Origin: JBOFDK01 sp051656485
GTDB lineage: Bacteria > Bacillota > Clostridia > Lachnospirales > Cellulosilyticaceae
Direction: 5' to 3'
Assembly: GCA_051656485.1 (NCBI GenBank)
Contig: JBOGBZ010000122.1
Location: 1-33,933 of the forward strand
Length of the DNA stretch: 33,933 bases
Shown: positions 1 to 8,562 of the stretch, piece after piece
How positions within the stretch are numbered: position 1 is the first letter of the stretch
Layout: each line of letters begins with the position of its first letter
Notes under the pieces: model-generated
Told to the model about the DNA's origin: nothing
Databases searched by the model: none
What the model saw: the letters and a program-made list of their open reading frames with translations, nothing else
Program-made: the position numbers and the translations under genes

Positions 1-774
1 GTACTGGCAGAGCAACTCATTCGTCCGACAGGTTTAATTGATCCAGAAATAGATGTACGTCCTGTGACAGGCCAAATTGATAATCTGCTTCATGAAATTA
101 ATCAGCAGACTGCAAAAGGTGGAAAGGTTCTCGTGACCACACTGACCAAGCGTATGTCTGAAGACTTGACAGATTATTTGAGAGAGGTAGGCATAAAGGT
201 AAAGTATCTCCATTCAGATATCGATACTTTAGAACGTATAGAGATTGTACGTGATTTAAGGCTAGGTGTGTTTGATGTATTGATAGGGATTAACTTACTG
301 AGAGAAGGACTAGATATACCAGAGGTATCCTTAGTAGCTATATTGGACGCAGATAAGGAAGGCTTCCTACGTTCGGAGACATCTCTTATTCAGACCATCG
401 GACGTGCTGCGAGAAATGCGGAAGGTCAAGTTATTATGTATGCAGACAATGTAACCAGATCGATGGCAAGCGCCATTTCAGAGACTAATAGACGACGTCA
501 GATACAGATGGCATACAACGAGGCGCATGGGATTACACCTCAGACCATTAAGAAAGAGATACGAGACCTTATCGTAGCCACTAAGACAAGTAAGAAAGAA
601 AAAGAATTATTCAAAGACAAAGATCCAGAATCAATGAGTCCACAAGAGTTAGAAAAAGCCATGAAACAAGTGGAAAAAGAAATGAAAAAAGCGGCGAGTG
701 AACTTCAGTTTGAAAAGGCAGCAGAGCTTCGTGATACATTGATTGGACTGAAAAAATTATATGTAAGTAGATAG
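1..774 (+). CDS. uvrB: UvrABC excinuclease subunit B, C-terminal part (5' end outside window)
   Basis: This is the last 257 codons of UvrB, the helicase-like damage-verification subunit of nucleotide excision repair, which receives DNA from UvrA and recruits UvrC. The reading frame is open from base 1, so the gene begins upstream; a GTG at 64 is internal and not a start. Visible are helicase domain 2 with TTLTKRMSEDLTDYL, the GINLLREGLDIPEVSLVAI block and the motif VI sequence QTIGRAARN. The C-terminal UVR motif (ASELQFEKAAELRD) lies about 20 residues from the end; it contacts the matching motif in UvrC. The N-terminal Walker A and beta-hairpin regions are not in the window. UvrB is normally about 660 residues, so roughly 60 percent is missing at the window edge. 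A terminator follows the stop codon, so uvrA is transcribed separately. Confidence 0.97.
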   Translation, partial: VLAEQLIRPTGLIDPEIDVRPVTGQIDNLLHEINQQTAKGGKVLVTTLTKRMSEDLTDYLREVGIKVKYLHSDIDTLERIEIVRDLRLGVFDVLIGINLLREGLDIPEVSLVAILDADKEGFLRSETSLIQTIGRAARNAEGQVIMYADNVTRSMASAISETNRRRQIQMAYNEAHGITPQTIKKEIRDLIVATKTSKKEKELFKDKDPESMSPQELEKAMKQVEKEMKKAASELQFEKAAELRDTLIGLKKLYVSR

Positions 775-781
775 AATGGAG

Positions 782-820
782 AACCTTGGTGTGCCTCATT
801 GTGCATAACAAGGTTTTTTT
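782..820 (+). terminator. intrinsic terminator after uvrB
   Basis: A 7-bp stem AACCTTG (782-788) pairs with CAAGGTT (809-815) around a 20-base loop and runs straight into a T tract at 814-820. It begins 8 bases after the uvrB stop. The large loop makes it a weaker hairpin than the others in the window. Confidence 0.75.
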
Positions 821-860
821 GTGTCTACACTAGAAGTACTTACAAATATAAAAATCGTGT

Positions 861-874
861 CGAACATATGTTTG
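861..874 (+). promoter_or_regulatory. LexA (SOS) operator of uvrA
   Basis: CGAACATATGTTTG fits the Gram-positive LexA/DinR box CGAACRNRYGTTYG at every defined position. Its last four bases overlap the -35 region of the uvrA promoter, so bound LexA would block RNA polymerase. This makes uvrA a predicted member of the SOS regulon, as in Bacillus subtilis. Confidence 0.9.
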
Positions 875-899
875 CAAATAAAAAGACCTATGCTATAAT
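871..899 (+). promoter_or_regulatory. uvrA promoter (sigma-A type, extended -10)
   Basis: The -35 is TTTGCA (871-876), with TTGCAA one base later as an alternative. The -10 is a perfect TATAAT (894-899) preceded by TGC, an extended -10. The spacer is 17 bases, and the LexA box overlaps the -35. Transcription would start near 906, about 65 bases before the start codon. Confidence 0.85.
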
Positions 900-972
900 A
901 AGAACAGTTATTTAGCAGAGCGTTCTTAAAATCAATAGAAATGAACAATAGAGAAAATAAGAAGGGGACAGT

Positions 973-3819
973 ATGGAAAATACATCAGCAAAAAATAAGA
1001 TTATTATACAAGGTGCCAGAGAGCACAACTTAAAAAATGTTGATTTAGAATTAGAAAGAGATCAACTTATTGTATTTACAGGGCTTAGTGGCTCAGGAAA
1101 ATCATCCTTAGCTTTTGATACGATTTATGCAGAAGGGCAACGTCGTTATGTAGAATCCTTATCAGCATATGCACGTCAATTCTTAGGGCAGATGGAAAAG
1201 CCAGATGTAGATAATATCTCAGGGCTTTCACCCGCTATTTCCATAGATCAAAAGACTACAAGTCGTAACCCACGTTCTACAGTAGGAACAGTTACAGAGA
1301 TTTATGACTATGTGAGACTTTTATTTGCACGTATAGGTATACCCCATTGTCCACAGTGTGGCAAAGAAATCAAGAAGCAGACAATCGACCAGATGGTAGA
1401 CCAGATTATGGCGTTACCAGAGCGTACGAAGTTACAGATCCTAGCACCAGTCGTAAGAGGACGCAAAGGACAGCATGAAAAAGTGCTAGAGAATGCAGTG
1501 AAGCAAGGTTATATACGTGCACGTATTGATGGGCAAATTTATGACCTTACAGAAGAGGAAGTCGCACTGGATAAGAAGAAAAAGCATACCATTGAAATTG
1601 TGGTAGATAGACTTGTGGTCAAAGCAGGGATAGAGAAGCGCCTCACAGACTCTATTGAGACTGTTATGAAGTTAACAGGTGGGCTTTTGGTGGTAGATAA
1701 GATGGATGGTGAAGAACTTAACTTTAGTCAAAGCTTTGCTTGTCCAGACTGTAATATCAGCATAGATGAAATCGAGCCTAGACTTTTCTCCTTTAATAAT
1801 CCTTTCGGGGCATGTCCTACATGTACAGGACTGGGAGAAAAGCTGGAGGTAGACCCAGAACTTGTGGTTCCTAATCCTAATCTGACACTCCGTGAAGGTG
1901 CTATCGCTGTTATCGGATGGGGTTCACTTGGAAACTCAGAGAGTTATGCTTATGCACTTTTCCAAGCATTAATGGAGAAGTATAAGTTTGATTTAGATAC
2001 ACCTTTTAATGAGCTCTCTACAGCTATTCAACAGATGATTCTTTATGGAACAGATGGAGAAAAAGTACAGTTTACTTTCTCGGGTGAATACGGTACACGT
2101 CATTATGACTATGCTTTCGAAGGTGTGCTTGCCAATGTGAAGAGACGCTACCAAGAAACGTCTTCAGAAGGTATGAAGGCAGAGTATGAGGGGTATATGA
2201 CTAGTATTCCATGCCAAGATTGTAAAGGTGCGAGATTAAAGCCAGAAGCATTAGCAGTAACGGTTGGAGATAGAAATATTAATGACATTACCAATTTAGC
2301 CATTGGTGAACTAAAGCAGTTCTTTGATGAAGTACAACTTACGACACGTCAGCAGACAATAGGTGAGCAAATTCTCAAAGAAATTCATGCACGACTCGGA
2401 TTCTTAGTAGACGTTGGCTTAGATTACCTTACACTTTCACGTTCGGCAGGGACCTTATCAGGTGGAGAAGCACAGCGTATCAGACTAGCAACCCAAATCG
2501 GTTCAGGATTAGTAGGGGTACTTTATATTTTAGATGAGCCAAGTATAGGACTTCACCAACGTGATAATGAAAGATTGATACAGACATTAGTACGCCTGCG
2601 TGACTTAGGCAATACATTAATCGTTGTGGAGCATGATGAAGATACGATGCATGCGGCAGATTGGATTGTAGATATAGGACCTGGTGCAGGTGAGCACGGT
2701 GGGGAGATTATCGCTAGTGGACCAATCGATACGATTCTTGCATGTGAAGGTTCAGAGACAGGTGCATACTTAAGTGGGCGTAAAGAAATCGAAGTGCCAG
2801 CTACACGCCGCAAAGGCAATGGCAATAAACTGACTATAAAAGGTGCCAAGGAAAATAACTTAAAGAATGTCAATGTAACGATACCACTTGGGACATTAAC
2901 ATGTATCACTGGCGTATCAGGCTCAGGAAAAAGTACGCTGATTAATGAGATCTTACTTAAGCGTCTTTCACGAGACTTGAATCGTGCCAAAGTAAAACCA
3001 GGAGCACACAAGGAAATCGTTGGGATTGACCAGCTAGATAAAGTCATCCATATCGACCAGTCACCTATCGGGCGTACACCTAGATCAAACCCAGCTACCT
3101 ATGTAGGTGTATTCGATATGATACGTGACGTCTTTGCTGCAACGCAAGAAGCGAAGATGAAAGGCTACCAAAAAGGCCGCTTTAGCTTCAATGTGAAAGG
3201 TGGACGATGTGAAGCTTGCCGTGGTGATGGGATGATTAAGATAGAGATGCACTTTCTACCAGATGTTTATGTACCTTGTGAAGTGTGTAAAGGACATCGT
3301 TATAATAGAGAAACTTTAGAAGTGAAATATAAGGAAAAGTCCATATCAGATGTACTGGATATGACTGTGGAAGAAGCACACAAGTTCTTCGAAAATATCC
3401 CAAATATCAAGCGTAAACTAGAGACATTATGTGATGTAGGGCTAGGTTATATACGACTAGGACAACCATCTACCACATTATCAGGTGGAGAGGCACAACG
3501 TGTGAAGTTAGCTACAGAGCTTAGCAAGCGAAGCACAGGAAAGACCATGTATATCCTAGATGAACCAACCACAGGACTACACTTTGCCGATGTACACAAG
3601 TTGACAGGCATACTGGACCGTCTTGTAGAGACAGGCAATACAGTAGTGGTAATCGAGCATAATCTAGATGTTATCAAGACAGCGGATTATATCATAGACC
3701 TAGGCCCAGAAGGCGGTAAACGAGGTGGAGAAATCATCGCCACAGGTACACCAGAACAAGTAGCAAAAGTAGAGGGGTCTTATACAGGACACTTCTTGGA
3801 GAAGATATTGGGCAAATAA
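973..3819 (+). CDS. uvrA: UvrABC excinuclease subunit A (DNA damage sensor ATPase)
   Basis: UvrA is an ABC-type ATPase that dimerises, scans DNA for bulky lesions and loads UvrB. The 948 residues match the usual length of about 940-960. The first ATPase has Walker A GLSGSGKS at residues 37-44 and signature LSGGEAQR near 495. The second has Walker A GVSGSGKST near 643 and a second LSGGEAQR near 836, each followed by a Walker B ending ILDEP. Zinc-binding cysteine pairs are visible at CPQC (about 126), at CPDC and CPTC in the middle, and at CEAC and CEVC in the second half. The ATG follows AAGGGGACA at the proper distance. The gene has its own LexA-controlled promoter and ends in a bidirectional terminator. 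All motifs expected for a working enzyme are present. Confidence 0.99.
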   Translation: MENTSAKNKIIIQGAREHNLKNVDLELERDQLIVFTGLSGSGKSSLAFDTIYAEGQRRYVESLSAYARQFLGQMEKPDVDNISGLSPAISIDQKTTSRNPRSTVGTVTEIYDYVRLLFARIGIPHCPQCGKEIKKQTIDQMVDQIMALPERTKLQILAPVVRGRKGQHEKVLENAVKQGYIRARIDGQIYDLTEEEVALDKKKKHTIEIVVDRLVVKAGIEKRLTDSIETVMKLTGGLLVVDKMDGEELNFSQSFACPDCNISIDEIEPRLFSFNNPFGACPTCTGLGEKLEVDPELVVPNPNLTLREGAIAVIGWGSLGNSESYAYALFQALMEKYKFDLDTPFNELSTAIQQMILYGTDGEKVQFTFSGEYGTRHYDYAFEGVLANVKRRYQETSSEGMKAEYEGYMTSIPCQDCKGARLKPEALAVTVGDRNINDITNLAIGELKQFFDEVQLTTRQQTIGEQILKEIHARLGFLVDVGLDYLTLSRSAGTLSGGEAQRIRLATQIGSGLVGVLYILDEPSIGLHQRDNERLIQTLVRLRDLGNTLIVVEHDEDTMHAADWIVDIGPGAGEHGGEIIASGPIDTILACEGSETGAYLSGRKEIEVPATRRKGNGNKLTIKGAKENNLKNVNVTIPLGTLTCITGVSGSGKSTLINEILLKRLSRDLNRAKVKPGAHKEIVGIDQLDKVIHIDQSPIGRTPRSNPATYVGVFDMIRDVFAATQEAKMKGYQKGRFSFNVKGGRCEACRGDGMIKIEMHFLPDVYVPCEVCKGHRYNRETLEVKYKEKSISDVLDMTVEEAHKFFENIPNIKRKLETLCDVGLGYIRLGQPSTTLSGGEAQRVKLATELSKRSTGKTMYILDEPTTGLHFADVHKLTGILDRLVETGNTVVVIEHNLDVIKTADYIIDLGPEGGKRGGEIIATGTPEQVAKVEGSYTGHFLEKILGK

Positions 3820-3820
3820 A

Positions 3821-3851
3821 AAAACTTGGCGAGAAATCGCCAAGTTTTTTT
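3821..3851. terminator. bidirectional terminator between uvrA and the convergent secreted-protein gene
   Basis: A perfect 12-bp stem (3821-3832 with 3837-3848) closes a GAAA tetraloop. It is flanked by A residues on the left and T residues on the right, so it can stop transcription from both strands. It lies between the ends of uvrA and the minus-strand gene. Confidence 0.93.
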
Positions 3852-3860
3852 ATTTAAGAA

Positions 3861-5015
3861 TTACTTCCATTCATTTGTAATAAGTCCATAATCAGAGTCG
3901 GATTCGGCAAGAATAATACCCGTGGTAGAATCATCGTGTAGAACAAGACTTATATCATCACTCTCCATGTCAAAGAAGTCTGATACTAATCCCATAATGT
4001 TAGCAAAATCTCTTGTAAGTTTCTTTTTATCAGGATGTGTGCTCTTAAGTGCATGGAATTCATTCCATTTAGTTAGATCAGTTTCTTTTGTAAGTGTTGT
4101 CGTAAGTGTAATATTAAGCTTTTTAAATCCTCTAGTTGGAGAGACATCAATATTATCGATAACAATACCGGTTGATGGGCCTACAGTAGAAAGGGCTGCC
4201 AATTTATCGAAAGCTGAATCATCATTCATGATATAATTTAAACGATCAAGTTGAAGATTTTCTTTTTCATGAAGCATAGAGAGTGATCCTGATTTATTCA
4301 TATCAAAGATTGTAAGTACTTTGCCTCTACCTACAAGTTCACCTTTGATTACAACTTTACCAAATTCTTTTTGAATGGCATCACATAAATCTAATAAGAA
4401 ATCTTCAAGTTCATCTTCGTATACTTCGGTAAAGTAAGTAGAATCAATAGAGTTTTTGTAAGATACTTTAAGATCAAGGCGTCCAGCATCTTTATTTGCA
4501 ACTAAGTCAAAAGTCCAATCAATGTCAAGGTCTTCATCATAGTACTTAGTAAGGTAGCTTATCATACTATCGATATCTTTTTGAGAGATGTTAGGAAGTA
4601 CATCTTTACCTTCTTCTGGTTTAGTTTCTTCTTCTTCTTCATAGTTTGACAGTTTTTCTTGAAGAGAAGCTACTTCACTTTTAAGTTTAGCGATCTCTAA
4701 GTTTTTGTTAGCGATTTCTGTAGATTGGTTAGCTGTATCAGAAGTTAGCTTTACAGTTTTAGAAGTTGGATCCCATTTAGCATCCATTCCAGAAATACTA
4801 GAAACATCAGCTACTGCTACATAAACACGGTCGTTATACATGAATGGTTCGCGGTCATCAGGGATGGCCTTGTATTGTCCGTTGTGTGTAACTTTAATAT
4901 TATAGAAACCTGCCTCGATTTGTTTTTTAATGTTTGCTGCATTTAATGTAAGTGCACTTGTACCAACAAGTAATGCTGCTACTAATGCTACTCTTTTTTT
5001 GAGAGTATTTTTCAT
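3861..5015 (-). CDS. secreted protein: copper-amine-oxidase-N-like (stalk) domain, coiled coil, novel C-terminal region
   Basis: The product is a 384-residue exported protein of unknown function. The start is the ATG at 5015, because it has GGAGG 8 bases upstream and opens a clear signal peptide (MKNTLKKRVALVAALLVGTS, cleavage near LNA-AN). A frame extension to 5066 would run through the promoter. After the signal comes a module of about 50 residues with the pattern of copper amine oxidase N-terminal/stalk domains (HNGQYKAIPDDREPFMYNDRVYVAV, read in two parts, then KWDPTSKTVKL). Such modules are common in clostridial surface proteins and do not imply oxidase activity. Residues about 75-110 form a charged coiled coil ending in an EEEEETKPEE linker. 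The rest is a globular region whose first part resembles the neighbouring 141-residue protein. No catalytic motif, cell-wall anchor or transmembrane anchor is seen. Confidence 0.8.
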   Translation of the reverse strand: MKNTLKKRVALVAALLVGTSALTLNAANIKKQIEAGFYNIKVTHNGQYKAIPDDREPFMYNDRVYVAVADVSSISGMDAKWDPTSKTVKLTSDTANQSTEIANKNLEIAKLKSEVASLQEKLSNYEEEEETKPEEGKDVLPNISQKDIDSMISYLTKYYDEDLDIDWTFDLVANKDAGRLDLKVSYKNSIDSTYFTEVYEDELEDFLLDLCDAIQKEFGKVVIKGELVGRGKVLTIFDMNKSGSLSMLHEKENLQLDRLNYIMNDDSAFDKLAALSTVGPSTGIVIDNIDVSPTRGFKKLNITLTTTLTKETDLTKWNEFHALKSTHPDKKKLTRDFANIMGLVSDFFDMESDDISLVLHDDSTTGIILAESDSDYGLITNEWK

Positions 5016-5057
5016 ATGTATGTCCTCCAGTTTATTAGTAAAATTTTCCTTAAACTT

Positions 5058-5086
5058 AGTATACAAAAGAGGACAAAAAAATTCAA
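5058..5086 (-). promoter_or_regulatory. promoter of the stalk-domain protein gene
   Basis: On the minus strand TTGAAT (5086-5081) and TATACT (5063-5058) are separated by exactly 17 bases. The -10 lies about 43 bases upstream of the chosen ATG. The promoter sits between the two related minus-strand genes, so the downstream gene can be transcribed alone. Confidence 0.75.
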
Positions 5087-5123
5087 TTAAACTGGTGAAA
5101 ATTAATTTATTTGTAATAAAAAA

Positions 5124-5549
5124 TCACTTTATGTCTAATTTACCGTCTTTATAAGTGAAAGTATAGGTAGGTGTTTGTGCATCGTCCTTGATAATTACAC
5201 CAGATACTTCGACTTCTTTTTTGAGTGATTTGGTAATTTGCCCAATAATATCAGATAGCATTTTATTTAAATCTTCAGAAGAAATTTTAGCAAATTTCTT
5301 CGCATCTTTTTGATCATACTCCAGTGCTAAGAAAACTTTGCCGTCGTGATAGACGATTTCAAAATCCCAGTCTACTTTGTATTGCTTGTCGAAATCCTTC
5401 TCTAGCTTATCTTCTAGTTGGTCTAAGGTATAGCTAATACCTAGAGGTTGCTCCGACTGAGGTGTAGGTTGGGTTGCATAAGTAAGAGGAGCCAGCGCCA
5501 TACTAAAAGCTAGAGTTAAAATAAGGCCATGTTTCTTTGTAAAATACAC
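5124..5549 (-). CDS. small secreted protein related to the neighbouring stalk-domain protein
   Basis: The 141-residue product has a signal peptide (MYFTKKHGLILTLAFSMALA, probable cleavage at TYA-TQ) and a mature domain of about 105 residues. The start codon is GTG at 5549, chosen because GGAGGT lies 8 bases upstream. The mature part aligns by eye with the middle of the adjacent 384-residue protein: KVDWDFEIVYHDGKVFLALEY against DIDWTFDLV...AGRLDLKVSY, then an amphipathic helix, then KKEVEVSGVIIKDD against KVVIKGELVGRG, then a final beta pair. The two genes therefore look like tandem paralogues, one with and one without the stalk and coiled coil. I recognise no named family. No terminator lies between them, so co-transcription is possible. 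Confidence 0.75.
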   Translation of the reverse strand: MYFTKKHGLILTLAFSMALAPLTYATQPTPQSEQPLGISYTLDQLEDKLEKDFDKQYKVDWDFEIVYHDGKVFLALEYDQKDAKKFAKISSEDLNKMLSDIIGQITKSLKKEVEVSGVIIKDDAQTPTYTFTYKDGKLDIK

Positions 5550-5694
5550 AATAAGATACCTCCAAAATAAAAGAATAAAATTTCAATGAAACCTATAAAT
5601 AGTTTGGAAAAAAACGCTTAGAATATGCTGGGAAATACTGCTAAACTCGTATATACTAAAATAAAAGCAGACTGAAGAAAGGGGCTGGCGACAG

Positions 5695-7530
5695 ATGTTT
5701 AATATTAAAGAAGAATTAAAGAAATTGCCGAACTTACCTGGCGTGTATCTGATGAAAAATGACTTAGATCAGATTATTTATGTGGGGAAAGCCGTTAATC
5801 TAAAAAATAGAGTGAAACAATATTTTCAGCAATCCAAGGGGCATTCAGTAAAGACGATTCGCCTTGTGGAGCAGATTAAAAGTTTTGAGTACATCGTGAC
5901 CTCCACAGAAGTGGAAGCCTTGGTGTTGGAGTGTAATCTTATCAAAAAATATCATCCTAAGTATAATATCCGACTTAAAGATGATAAACATTATCCCTAT
6001 ATTAAAGTTGATGTACAGACGGCTTATCCAAAAGTAAGTGTCGTACGAACGATGAAAAAAGATGGTGCCAAGTATTTTGGGCCGTATACAGACGTACAAG
6101 CTATGTGGGAGCTTATAGAAATTATTAAAAAAACATGGCAACTGCGTACATGTGCTAGAAATTTACCAAAGGATATAGGTAAAGAAAGAGCGTGTTTGAA
6201 TTATCATATTGGACAATGCAGTGGCCCTTGTATTGATGCAATCTCTAGAGAAGCATATGGTGAAATGATAGAGGAAGTAGTAGGCTTTTTAAGTGGCAAG
6301 TACAAAGAAACCGTAAAGCTTCTAGAATCTCAGATGCAAGAGGCATCAGAGGAACTTCAGTTTGAGAAGGCAGCCATTTTAAGAGATCAAATAGGTGCTA
6401 TTAAGCGTATCGAGCATAAGCAAGCGGCAAGTAATAGCAGTATGGAAGACCAAGATATTCTGGCATTTGGACGTAGTGAAAAAGACGTGCTCATGCAAGT
6501 TTACTTTGTAAGACAAGGCAAACTTGTAGGAAGAGAGCACTTTTTAATACCAGAAACAGAAGGTGAGCAGATTGAGAGTATCTTTAGAGACTTTATCCTT
6601 CAGTTTTATGCAGAAGCAACCCTTATCCCAAAAGAAATCATCGTAGAAAAGGTACCAGATGAGTACGAGGTATTAGAAACCTACTTAGCAAACAAAAAAG
6701 GAAGTAAGGTAAGGCTTGTCCTTCCACAGAAAGGGCATAAGCATCAGCTTCTAGAACTAGCGAGTAAGAATGCCTATATTACCCTTAGTCAATTTGGTGA
6801 CCAAATTCGTCAACAAGAGCAAAAGGTAAAGTCGGCATTAGGTGAATTACAGGAAGCTCTACAAGGACGTGCGTATCCAACCCGTATTGAAGCATATGAT
6901 ATTTCAAATACCCAAGGGGTACAATCAGTAGGGGCGATGATTGTCTTTGAAGAAGGTAAGCCAAAGCGTAGTGACTACCGCAAATTCAAAATTAAAAGTG
7001 TCATGGGGCCTAATGATTACGGTAGTATGGAAGAAGTATTAGACAGGCGTCTGGCGAGACTTGTACAAAATGAAGGCGAAGATAGTTTTACGAAGAAGCC
7101 AGACCTTATTTTAATGGATGGTGGTAAAGGACAAGTGAGTGTAGCACAGAAGATGGTGGACAAGTACAAGTTAGATATCACCATATGTGGTATGGTGAAG
7201 GATGATAAGCACCGTACGAGAGGGCTGCTTTATGAAGGTGAAGAAGTATTGTTAGATAAAAGAAGTGAGAGTTTTAAATTGATTACGCGTATACAAGACG
7301 AAGTCCATCGTTTTGCCATTGAGTATCACAAAAAATTAAGAAGTAAAGTACAGGTGCAATCGGTACTCGATGACATTAAAGGAGTAGGCAAAGAACGTAA
7401 GAAAAAGCTTATTATGCACTTTAAAAGTGTGGAGAAATTAAGACAAGCATCGCTAGAAGAAATAGAAAGTGTAGAAGGCATTCCAAGTGAAGTGGCTACA
7501 AATATTTATCAGTTTTTTCACAAATCATAA
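5695..7530 (+). CDS. uvrC: UvrABC excinuclease subunit C (dual-incision nuclease)
   Basis: UvrC makes the 3' and then the 5' incision around a lesion marked by UvrB. The 611 residues fit the family. In order there is an N-terminal GIY-YIG nuclease (LPGVYLMKND, then IIYVGKAVNLKNRV), a cysteine-rich stretch (RACLNYHIGQCSGPC), a UVR motif (ELQFEKAAILRDQI) near residues 218-232 that pairs with UvrB, an RNase H-like endonuclease domain (EAYDISNTQG; LILMDGGKGQ; DEVHRFAIEYH), and tandem helix-hairpin-helix motifs (DIKGVGKERKKKL, SVEGIPSEVA) at the C-terminus. AAAGGGG lies 10 bases before the ATG. A possible -10 TATACT is at 5652-5657 with a poor -35. I see no LexA box here, unlike uvrA. Confidence 0.98.
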   Translation: MFNIKEELKKLPNLPGVYLMKNDLDQIIYVGKAVNLKNRVKQYFQQSKGHSVKTIRLVEQIKSFEYIVTSTEVEALVLECNLIKKYHPKYNIRLKDDKHYPYIKVDVQTAYPKVSVVRTMKKDGAKYFGPYTDVQAMWELIEIIKKTWQLRTCARNLPKDIGKERACLNYHIGQCSGPCIDAISREAYGEMIEEVVGFLSGKYKETVKLLESQMQEASEELQFEKAAILRDQIGAIKRIEHKQAASNSSMEDQDILAFGRSEKDVLMQVYFVRQGKLVGREHFLIPETEGEQIESIFRDFILQFYAEATLIPKEIIVEKVPDEYEVLETYLANKKGSKVRLVLPQKGHKHQLLELASKNAYITLSQFGDQIRQQEQKVKSALGELQEALQGRAYPTRIEAYDISNTQGVQSVGAMIVFEEGKPKRSDYRKFKIKSVMGPNDYGSMEEVLDRRLARLVQNEGEDSFTKKPDLILMDGGKGQVSVAQKMVDKYKLDITICGMVKDDKHRTRGLLYEGEEVLLDKRSESFKLITRIQDEVHRFAIEYHKKLRSKVQVQSVLDDIKGVGKERKKKLIMHFKSVEKLRQASLEEIESVEGIPSEVATNIYQFFHKS

Positions 7531-7556
7531 AGAGTCTTTTAACCTATTCAAATAAA

Positions 7557-7565
7557 TGCTATAAT
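7557..7565 (+). promoter_or_regulatory. hprK promoter, extended -10
   Basis: TGC followed by a perfect TATAAT forms an extended -10. A recognisable -35 is missing at the expected 17-base distance, which is common for extended -10 promoters. It lies 27 bases after the uvrC stop and about 40 bases before the hprK ATG. Confidence 0.65.
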
Positions 7566-7606
7566 GAAACAACACATTGTATACAAAGAGAGAAAGGACT
7601 GAAGAG

Positions 7607-8548
7607 ATGTATTCAGTTAAAGTGAGTAAGCTAGTAGAACATTTTGATTTAGAACCATTAACGCCTGATGTGCCTTATGAAGATCGTACGATTACAGAAT
7701 CAGATGTAAATAGACCGGCATTACAATTAGCAGGCTTCTTTGATTATTTTGATCCTACAAGATTACAAATCATAGGTAAAGTAGAACACACATATTTAGA
7801 AAAAATGTCCGATAGTGACAGAGATAAATGTATCGAACGACTTTTTAGTTATAAAGAAATCCCTTGTATCGTCATTTGTAGAGAGGAGATTGTACCTTTT
7901 ACAAAGACTTTAGAATGCGCAGAGAAGAATGGGATTCCAGTCTTTAAGACCAATGACTCTACTACAAGTTTCCTTGCAGAAGTGAATCGCTGGCTACATG
8001 TGGAGTTAGCACCACGTATTTCTATGCATGGCGTATTAGTAGATATTTATGGAGAAGGCGTTCTTATTACAGGAGAAAGTGGTATCGGTAAAAGTGAAAC
8101 GGCTCTAGAACTTGTACGTAGAGGGCATCGTCTTGTAGCAGATGATGCAGTAGAAATCAAGCGTGTATCTGGAACGACACTACTTGGAACTGCGCCAGAG
8201 GTTATTCGTCACTTTATTGAGGTGCGAGGTATTGGTATCGTAGATATCAAACAAATATTCGGGGTAGGTTCAGTTAAAGAAATGAAAAACATCGACCTCG
8301 TTATCAAGCTAGAGTTATGGGATCAGAAAAAACAATACGACAGGTTAGGTCTTAGTAATGAATATACAGATATTCTAGGGATTAATGTTGTAAGTCATTC
8401 GATTCCAATTCGTCCAGGACGTAATATTGCCATTATATGTGAAACGGCTGCTGTAAACTTCAGACAAAAGAAAATGGGATATAATGCAGCTGAGGCACTT
8501 AATGAAAGAGTAATGAACAATCTACAAAATAATTGGAACAATCAATAG
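7607..8548 (+). CDS. hprK: HPr(Ser) kinase/phosphorylase
   Basis: HprK phosphorylates Ser46 of HPr when glycolytic intermediates are high and reverses this when phosphate is high. P-Ser-HPr with CcpA then drives carbon catabolite repression. From the ATG at 7607 the protein is 313 residues, the usual length; an in-frame TTG at 7577 would begin right after the promoter and has no ribosome site. Visible are Walker A GESGIGKS (156-163), the preceding conserved His141, the ADDAVEI aspartates (179-180) that bind magnesium, and the HprK signature EVRGIGIVDIKQIFG (205-219). The N-terminal domain is also typical. The ROK glucokinase gene follows after 14 bases and is surely co-transcribed. Confidence 0.98.
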   Translation: MYSVKVSKLVEHFDLEPLTPDVPYEDRTITESDVNRPALQLAGFFDYFDPTRLQIIGKVEHTYLEKMSDSDRDKCIERLFSYKEIPCIVICREEIVPFTKTLECAEKNGIPVFKTNDSTTSFLAEVNRWLHVELAPRISMHGVLVDIYGEGVLITGESGIGKSETALELVRRGHRLVADDAVEIKRVSGTTLLGTAPEVIRHFIEVRGIGIVDIKQIFGVGSVKEMKNIDLVIKLELWDQKKQYDRLGLSNEYTDILGINVVSHSIPIRPGRNIAIICETAAVNFRQKKMGYNAAEALNERVMNNLQNNWNNQ

Positions 8549-8562
8549 GAGGAAAAAAAGGG

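Noticed and set aside
2553..3047. Open frame of 164 codons on the minus strand inside uvrA
   Set aside because: It is fully antisense to conserved uvrA coding sequence and resembles no protein; treated as a shadow.
7577..7606. TTG start for hprK 10 codons upstream
   Set aside because: It lies 12 bases after the -10 hexamer and has no ribosome site; the ATG at 7607 has AGAAAGGA and gives the usual family length.
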